DNA from: JAICYJ01 sp036263035
GTDB taxonomy: Bacteria > Actinomycetota > Thermoleophilia > Gaiellales > JAICJC01
DNA: 35,879 bases
Assembly (NCBI GenBank): GCA_036263035.1
Contig: DATAHR010000017.1
Location: 1-35,879 of the forward strand
Direction of reading: 5' to 3'
The notes beneath the pieces are model-generated. The model was not told the DNA's origin, did not search any database, and saw nothing but the letters and a program-made list of their open reading frames with translations. Made by a program: the position numbers and the translations under genes. Shown here piece after piece: positions 30,935 to 35,879 of this stretch; the first letter of the stretch is position 1, and the number at the start of each line of letters is the position of its first letter.

Positions 30935-32441
30935 CGACAGCTCGCTGCTCGAATCGCTGCTCGAGTACACGGTCACGGTGCTGCAGGCCGACCACGCCAC
31001 GTTCTGCGAGGTGCAGAACTCGCCGGAGGTGATCACCGTGCTGGCCGCGAGCGGCACGCTCACCCACCCAGAGGTGCTGCCGGGGATGGGCGGGCTCGTG
31101 TCCGGTGAGCTTGGGTACGACGGCGAGGACGAGGAGTCCGGCGCGACGATCGGCGTCTACCGGCGGGGCGATCCGGCCACCCCCGGTGTGACGGCGTTCC
31201 TCGAGCGCATCGGCTGCGCATTCGACGTCACCATCAGGGTCTACCAGGACGAGGTGCGAACCCATCTGCTCGAGGTCTACTACGTCGAGGACAGGCAGTT
31301 CGGGGAGCGCGAGATCCGCGAGGCCGAGCAGCTGGGCGCGCTGCTCACCACCGTCATCTCGCGCGACCGGCTGATGCAGCAGCTGGAGCAGGCCGAGACG
31401 CGGTTTCGGACGCTCGTCCAGCAGATCCCAGCGATCCCCTACATCGTCGATGCGGGCTACCGCGTGCTGTTCCAGTCGTCGCGGCTGTCCCGGGTGCTCG
31501 GCCTTGACAACGAGGAGGCTGGGTTCGACGACTGGGCGAACGCCCTCCATCCTGAGGATCACGACCGGGTGGTCGCGCGCTACGCGGAGCACATGACCAC
31601 GGGCGCGCCCTACGAGGACGAGTACCGGATGGTCGCGACGGATGGAAGCGTGCTCTGGTTCCATGACCGCGCCACGCTGCTCCCGGGCGGCGACGGCGGG
31701 CCGACCCTGTCGCACGGCGTGATGTTCGACGTGACCGAGCGCCGCAACACCGAGGAGGCGCTCCGCCGCTCGGAGACGGCGCGTCAGAAGGTGCTCGAGG
31801 CGATGCTGCACGCCGAGGCCGCGGCACGGGCGCAGATCGCCGGGGAGCTGCACGACGACACCATCCAGGTGATGACAGCGGCGCTGATGTCGGTTGAGCG
31901 CGTGTCGCTCGCCGCCGCCGACGCCGATCCCCGGGTGGTCGAGGCGCTTTCGGCTGCCCGTACGACGCTCCAGACGGCGGTGGAGCGCGCCCGCCGGCTC
32001 ACGTTCGAGCTGCGCCCGCCGCTGCTCGACGCGCAGGGCCTCGCGGCCGCGCTGCGTGACCTGACCGCCGAGGCCGAGCGCGAGAGCGGATTCAGCGTCT
32101 CGCTGGAGGCGCCGCCGGGCCGCTTCTCCTACACGGTCGAAGACCTCGCGTTCCGCACGGTCAAGGAGGCGCTGGCGAACGCCCGCAAGCACTCCGAGGC
32201 GCGCCATGTGCAGGTCCGGCTCTGGACCCAGGATGGGTGGCTGCACGGCCAGATCGCGGACGACGGGCGCGGCTTCGACGTCGACCGGGCGCTCGACCGG
32301 CGCGGCATGCGGCTGCACATCGGCCTCGACTCCATGCGCGAGCGGGTGCGGCTGGCGGGCGGCGAGGTCACGATCACCTCCGCGCTCGGGCAGGGGGCCC
32401 GGGTCGGCTTCGCGGTGCCGCTCGCCGGGCAGCCGGCCTAG
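30927..32441 (+). CDS. Cytosolic sensor histidine kinase, GAF-like + PAS + NarL-type kinase
   Basis: A 504-aa protein with no membrane segment. Residues about 1-150 look like a GAF-type sensor; a PAS domain spans about 155-275 (FRTLVQQIPAIPYIVDAGYRVLF, LHPEDHDRVVARY, FDVTERRNTEEAL). A coiled linker leads to the HisKA_3 dimerisation box GELHDDTIQVMTAAL with the phosphoacceptor H309, and a HATPase domain follows (TVKEALANARKHSEA, IADDGRGFD, LGQGARVGFAVPL). Such kinases pair with NarL/LuxR-type regulators, but none is adjacent. It overlaps mazG by 8 nt, and its TAG shares a base with the palindromic element downstream. The signal is unknown. Confidence 0.92.
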   Translation: MADDSSLLESLLEYTVTVLQADHATFCEVQNSPEVITVLAASGTLTHPEVLPGMGGLVSGELGYDGEDEESGATIGVYRRGDPATPGVTAFLERIGCAFDVTIRVYQDEVRTHLLEVYYVEDRQFGEREIREAEQLGALLTTVISRDRLMQQLEQAETRFRTLVQQIPAIPYIVDAGYRVLFQSSRLSRVLGLDNEEAGFDDWANALHPEDHDRVVARYAEHMTTGAPYEDEYRMVATDGSVLWFHDRATLLPGGDGGPTLSHGVMFDVTERRNTEEALRRSETARQKVLEAMLHAEAAARAQIAGELHDDTIQVMTAALMSVERVSLAAADADPRVVEALSAARTTLQTAVERARRLTFELRPPLLDAQGLAAALRDLTAEAERESGFSVSLEAPPGRFSYTVEDLAFRTVKEALANARKHSEARHVQVRLWTQDGWLHGQIADDGRGFDVDRALDRRGMRLHIGLDSMRERVRLAGGEVTITSALGQGARVGFAVPLAGQPA

Positions 32442-32604
32442 GAGGTCGTGTCCCCACACAGCGCGGCGCTCCCGCGGCGTCGCGCTGGCGCAGGCGCCGC
32501 CGCCGCTCCTTGCCAATATTCTCGATATTGGCTGCGTCGCGCCGCCGCCTCCCGCTGGCGCGCCACTCGCAGGAGCATCCGCGCCGCGTGGGGACACGAC
32601 CTCC
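32441..32604. repeat. 164-bp long palindromic element, copy B
   Basis: The terminal arms GGAGGTCGTGTCCCCAC (32441-32457) and GTGGGGACACGACCTCC (32588-32604) are a perfect 17-bp inverted repeat. The 8-bp stem GCCAATAT / ATATTGGC with a 5-nt loop lies at 32512-32532, exactly in the centre. The arms between are imperfectly complementary. The inner part is homologous to the element at 17392-17553 in reverse orientation, while the outer arms differ between copies. It fills the kinase-eno gap from the kinase stop codon to 14 bp before the eno -10 box. Confidence 0.9.
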
Positions 32605-32632
32605 GGCGCCGCGCCGGTATCATGGCGCCGCG
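32605..32632 (+). promoter_or_regulatory. eno promoter: TATCAT box between two 9-bp direct repeats
   Basis: TATCAT (32618-32623) lies 9 nt before ATG 32633. Identical GGCGCCGCG copies flank it (32605-32613 and 32624-32632). The expected -35 zone falls in the right arm of the palindromic element. Confidence 0.45.
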
Positions 32633-33922
32633 ATGGGTTCGATCGTCTCCGTGTTCGGTCGTCAGATCCTCGATTCGCGGGGCAACCCGACGGTCGAGGT
32701 GGAGGTGATCCTCGACTCCGGCGCCACCGGCCGTGCCGCCGTGCCTTCCGGCGCCTCGACGGGCGCATTCGAGGCGGTCGAGCTGCGCGACGGCGACAGC
32801 AGCCGGTGGGGCGGCAAGGGCGTCGAGCAGGCGGTCGCGCACGTCAACGTCACCATCGCCGGTGCGCTCGAGGACGCCGACGCGCTCGACCAACGGGCCA
32901 TCGACGCGGCGCTGATCGACCTGGACGGCACGCCCAACAAGGCCGGGCTGGGGGCCAACGCGATCCTCGGCACCTCGCTGGCGGTGGCCAAGGCGGCGGC
33001 GGAGGAGTCGGGACTCCCGCTCTACCGATACGTCGGCGGCGTGGAGGCGCACATCCTGCCGGTGCCGATGATGAACGTCGTCAACGGCGGCGCTCATGCC
33101 GACAACAACGTCGACCTGCAGGAGTTCATGGTCGTGCCGATCGGCGCCGACTCGTTCGCGGAGGCGCTCCGCATCGGTGCTGAGACCTACCACGCCCTGA
33201 AGTCGCTGCTGCACGACCGCGGGATGGTCACCGCCGTGGGTGACGAGGGCGGCTTTGCGCCCAACCTGTCGTCGAACGAGGAGGCGATCGCTGCGATCCT
33301 CGAGGCGGCCGAGGCAGCGGGGCACCGCGACCGCGTGGCGATTGCGCTCGACCCGGCGTCGACCGAGTTCTACCGCGACGGGCGCTACCACCTCGACGGC
33401 GAGGGCCGCGTGCTGGACGCGGCGGAGATGGTCGCCTTCTACGAGGACCTGTGCTCCCGGTACCCGATCGTGTCGATCGAGGACGGCCTGGCCGAGCAGG
33501 ACTGGGAGGGCTGGCAGCAGCTGACCGCGGCGCTCGGGGGGCGTGTGCAGCTGGTGGGCGACGATCTGTTCGTGACGAACGTGGAGCGGCTCGCCCAGGG
33601 CATCGAGCAGGGCGCGGGCAACGCGATCCTGATCAAGGTCAACCAGATCGGGACGCTGTCCGAGACGCTCGACGCCGTCCGGCTCGCCCACACGTCTGGG
33701 TATGCGGCGGTGATGTCGCACCGGTCGGGCGAGACCGAGGACGTGACGATCTCGGACCTTGCCGTGGCCACGGGCTGCGGGCAGATCACGACCGGTGCGC
33801 CATGCCGGACCGACCGGGTGGCGAAGTACAACCAGCTGCTGCGCATCGAGGAGGAGCTCGGCTCCGTCGCGGCCTATCCCGGCCGGCGCGCCTTCGCACG
33901 GCTGGCCGACCAGCCGGCATGA
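32633..33922 (+). CDS. eno: Enolase
   Basis: A 429-aa glycolytic enzyme converting 2-phosphoglycerate to PEP. It shows GRQILDSRGNPTVEVEV, the mobile-loop PSGASTGAFEAVELRDGD, GGAHADNNVDLQEFMVVPIGA, metal ligands in SIEDGLAEQDW and VGDDLFVTN, the catalytic lysine in LIKVNQIGT, and SHRSGETED. The open frame upstream runs through the palindromic element and the kinase gene end and is not coding. Its stop overlaps the pyk ATG as ATGA. Confidence 0.97.
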   Translation: MGSIVSVFGRQILDSRGNPTVEVEVILDSGATGRAAVPSGASTGAFEAVELRDGDSSRWGGKGVEQAVAHVNVTIAGALEDADALDQRAIDAALIDLDGTPNKAGLGANAILGTSLAVAKAAAEESGLPLYRYVGGVEAHILPVPMMNVVNGGAHADNNVDLQEFMVVPIGADSFAEALRIGAETYHALKSLLHDRGMVTAVGDEGGFAPNLSSNEEAIAAILEAAEAAGHRDRVAIALDPASTEFYRDGRYHLDGEGRVLDAAEMVAFYEDLCSRYPIVSIEDGLAEQDWEGWQQLTAALGGRVQLVGDDLFVTNVERLAQGIEQGAGNAILIKVNQIGTLSETLDAVRLAHTSGYAAVMSHRSGETEDVTISDLAVATGCGQITTGAPCRTDRVAKYNQLLRIEEELGSVAAYPGRRAFARLADQPA

Positions 33923-35331
33923 GCCCGCCGGTCGCGCGCCGGACGAAGATCGTGTGCACGATCGGCCCGGCCTCGCGTGCTCCCGAGTTCGTCGAGCGGC
34001 TGGCCTGGGCGGGGATGGACGCCGCGCGGCTCAACTTCTCGCACGGGTCGCGTGACGACCATCGCGCAGTCGTGCAGGCGGTGCGGCGGGCGCAGCAGGT
34101 GATCGGGCGGCCCCTGGCGGTGATTGCTGACCTGCAAGGCCCCAAGATCAGGATCGGCGACCTGGCCGAGCCGCGGGCCGTCAACCCCGGCGACCGGCTG
34201 TTCCTGTCGGCGGCCGGCGAGGGCGGGCCCGGCGACCTCGAGGTGACGTTTCCGGGGCTGGCGTCGGTGGTGCAGCCCGGGGCCGAGCTGCTGATCGACG
34301 ACGGCCGCGTGCGGGTGCGGGTCGAGGCGGTCGACGGGAGCCGGGTGGAGACGCGGGTGGAGCTGGGCGGGCTGATCTCGTCGAGCAAGGGCGTGAACCT
34401 CCCCGGCACGCCGCTTCCCATCCCATCGCTGACCGAGAAGGACCTCGCCGATCTCGACTTCGCGCTCGGTGAAGGGGTCGACTACGTGGCGCTGTCGTTC
34501 GTGCGGCGGGCGCAGGACGTGGTCGACCTTCGCGACCGCATTGCCACGGCCCGGTCGAGCGCTCGGGTGATCGCCAAGATCGAGAAGGCGGAGGCGGTAG
34601 CGGACCTCGATGCGATCGTGGCCGCGTCCGACGCCGTGATGGTGGCGCGCGGCGACCTGGGCGTGGAGATCGGGGTGGCCGACGTGCCGCTGGTGCAGAA
34701 GCTGATCATCCGCACCGCCCGTGAGTCCGGCCGCACGGTGATCACCGCGACGCAGATGCTCGAGTCGATGATCAGCCAGCCCGAGCCCACGCGGGCGGAG
34801 GCCTCCGATGTCGCAAATGCGGTGCTCGACGGCACCTCCGCCCTGATGCTGTCCGGTGAGACGGCGGTCGGCCGCTATCCGCTGGAGGCGGTGGCCGTGA
34901 TGCACCGCATCGCGCGCGCGGTCGAGCCGTCGCTGACCTACCGCGACCCGACGCTGCGGCGCGACGGCGAGATGGCCTCGATCCTCTCCCATGCGGCATG
35001 TGACATCGCGGAGGAGCTGGGAGCACCGGTGATCGCCGTCCCCACGCAGTCGGGGTCGACGGCGCGGCAGGTGTCGCGGTTTCGGCCGAACCGGCCGATC
35101 GTGGCGGCCAGCCCGTATGCGCACGTGCTGCAGCAGCTGGCGCTCGACTGGGCGGTCGTGCCGATCGTGATCGACGATGCCGATTCGATCGAGGATCTGT
35201 GGCACCGCGTCGCGGAGGCGGTCCGCGGCAGCGGGCTGGCCGAGGCGGGGGACAGGGTCGTCCTGACCGGGGGGACGCGGCTGAACCTGCCCGGCTCGAC
35301 GGATCACATCCTCGTGCGAACGATGGAGTAG
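33919..35331 (+). CDS. pyk: Pyruvate kinase
   Basis: A 470-aa enzyme making pyruvate and ATP from PEP, complete. It shows KIVCTIGPAS, ARLNFSHGS, IADLQGPKIRIG (start of the B-domain), VIAKIEKAEAV with the catalytic lysine, VARGDLGVEI, ITATQMLESM and PTRAEASDVANAVLDGTSALML. The C-terminal allosteric domain is present (IAVPTQSGSTARQVSRFRP). Direct coupling to eno by a 4-nt overlap joins the last two glycolytic steps in one transcript; in mycobacteria pyk is elsewhere and ftsB follows eno. Confidence 0.97.
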   Translation: MSPPVARRTKIVCTIGPASRAPEFVERLAWAGMDAARLNFSHGSRDDHRAVVQAVRRAQQVIGRPLAVIADLQGPKIRIGDLAEPRAVNPGDRLFLSAAGEGGPGDLEVTFPGLASVVQPGAELLIDDGRVRVRVEAVDGSRVETRVELGGLISSSKGVNLPGTPLPIPSLTEKDLADLDFALGEGVDYVALSFVRRAQDVVDLRDRIATARSSARVIAKIEKAEAVADLDAIVAASDAVMVARGDLGVEIGVADVPLVQKLIIRTARESGRTVITATQMLESMISQPEPTRAEASDVANAVLDGTSALMLSGETAVGRYPLEAVAVMHRIARAVEPSLTYRDPTLRRDGEMASILSHAACDIAEELGAPVIAVPTQSGSTARQVSRFRPNRPIVAASPYAHVLQQLALDWAVVPIVIDDADSIEDLWHRVAEAVRGSGLAEAGDRVVLTGGTRLNLPGSTDHILVRTME

Positions 35332-35381
35332 GAGTTCGGGCGGCCGCGTCGAAGCAGGCGTCCGTGGGGTCCGCACGACTG

Positions 35382-35684
35382 ATGGGACGCGACCGCCGCC
35401 CGTTCTCGTTTCGCCGGGTGGCGGCGGTGTCGGTGCTGCTGCTGATGGCGGCGCTGTACGTGAGCCCGGTGCAGAAGTACCTGGCATCGAGCAGCAGGGT
35501 GCGGGACGAGAACGCGCAGCTGGCCGCGCTGAAGAAGGAGCACGACCGGCTGGTGGCGGAGAGCGCGGCGCTCGGCACGACGGCGAAGATCGAGATCATG
35601 GCCCGCGCGTGCGGGTTCATCTTCCCGAACGAGCACCCGCTGGTGATCCGCGACATCGCGGCAACCACCTCGCACTGCGGCTGA
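35382..35684 (+). CDS. FtsB/DivIC-family cell division protein
   Basis: A 100-aa bitopic protein: a basic N-terminus (MGRDRRPFSFRR), one membrane helix (about 13-30), an external coiled coil (about 38-62; VRDENAQLAALKKEHDRL), and a C-terminal stretch ARACGFIFPNEHPLVIRD typical of septum formation initiators. It follows eno-pyk, matching the eno-divIC order of Actinobacteria. ATG 35382 is used; an in-frame GTG lies 18 nt upstream. It should act in the FtsQLB-type division complex. Confidence 0.87.
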   Translation: MGRDRRPFSFRRVAAVSVLLLMAALYVSPVQKYLASSSRVRDENAQLAALKKEHDRLVAESAALGTTAKIEIMARACGFIFPNEHPLVIRDIAATTSHCG

Positions 35685-35711
35685 TCCGTCACATCACAGC
35701 CCGGTAACGAC

Positions 35712-35879
35712 GTGTGCCGACCCGGCGCGGAATCGCACCCAGCGGCCTACCCCGTGCTTTGAGACCGACCTGGCCGGGCTCCGCTCACCGAGCCGCCGGC
35801 GGTTGCAGCTTCGTGCCGATTCGCGCGCGCCGCCGTCACCATGCTTTGAGACCGGGTGGGGGCCGGCCGGCGCAGCCGG
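35712..35879. repeat. Second array of the TGCTTTGAGACCG hairpin repeat, cut by the window edge
   Basis: At least two units in the sequence after ftsB. The anchor appears as GTGTGCCGA (35712) and TTCGTGCCGATTC (35810 region), and the core TGCTTTGAGACCG is exact at 35755-35767 and 35842-35854. The last unit ends in CCGGC-GCA-GCCGG, the same GCA-looped hairpin as in the array at 1531-1933, and continues off the window. Spacing between cores is 87 bp. The rest of the gap from 35685 shows nothing else. Confidence 0.8.

Noticed and set aside
17392..32604. Insertion sequence or composite transposon bounded by the two palindromes
   Set aside because: The genes between them are conserved housekeeping genes in normal order and no transposase is present; the two copies are independent elements.

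Overview
The window is 35.9 kb of very GC-rich, densely packed bacterial DNA. The gene order metG-tatD-ksgA-ispE ... glmU-prs-rplY-pth ... mfd-mazG ... eno ... ftsB is the core order known from Actinobacteria (compare Mycobacterium tuberculosis metS to divIC). The high GC, many GTG starts, many probable leaderless genes and the his cluster with a TrpR-like gene suggest a deep-branching actinobacterium. Thermoleophilia/Gaiellales-like is my inference and no marker proves it. Nothing looks like a prophage, plasmid, IS, CRISPR array or defence island.

Layout. Positions 1-1473 (minus) hold the 5' part of an end-joining ligase gene (ligD) preceded by a small lipoprotein gene. Positions 1531-1933 are a tandem array of about 88-bp hairpin repeats. 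Positions 1954-6603 (minus) are a tight histidine operon: TrpR-like regulator, hisG, a hisC-hisB gene fusion, hisH, hisF and hisIE, joined by short overlaps. hisA starts divergently at 6621. Positions 7428-10483 (minus) carry an envelope pair: a GT4 glycosyltransferase and a polysaccharide deacetylase fused to a flippase-like membrane domain. fmdB, an LCP ligase, a ROK kinase, rsmI and an AbrB-type regulator follow. From 14350 to the end lies the conserved housekeeping run: metG, tatD, an EamA transporter, ksgA, ispE, a membrane protein, tRNA-Gln, glmU, prs, rplY, pth, then a minus-strand peptidase block, then mfd, a SurA-like lipoprotein, mazG, a histidine kinase, eno, pyk and ftsB. The window ends in a second copy of the hairpin repeat family.

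How the genes work together. The his genes encode most of the route from PRPP to histidinol phosphate, with no hisD or separate phosphatase visible here; prs in the same window makes the PRPP. eno and pyk form a two-gene glycolytic unit. metG, tRNA-Gln, rplY, pth, ksgA and rsmI serve translation. glmU, ispE, LCP, GT4, deacetylase and ftsB serve the envelope and division.

The most unusual content is non-coding. (1) Two copies of a roughly 163-bp, fully symmetric long palindrome lie at 17392-17553 and 32441-32604. Their terminal arms differ in sequence but stay complementary within each copy. One copy lies in frame inside the start of ksgA and supplies its possible start codons. (2) A second repeat family, marked by TGCTTTGAGACCG and a covarying GC hairpin, lies near both ends of the window. 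(3) Nearly every gene that heads a transcription unit has a TANNNT box 6-10 nt before its start codon and no ribosome binding site, and two divergent gene pairs appear to share overlapping -10 boxes.
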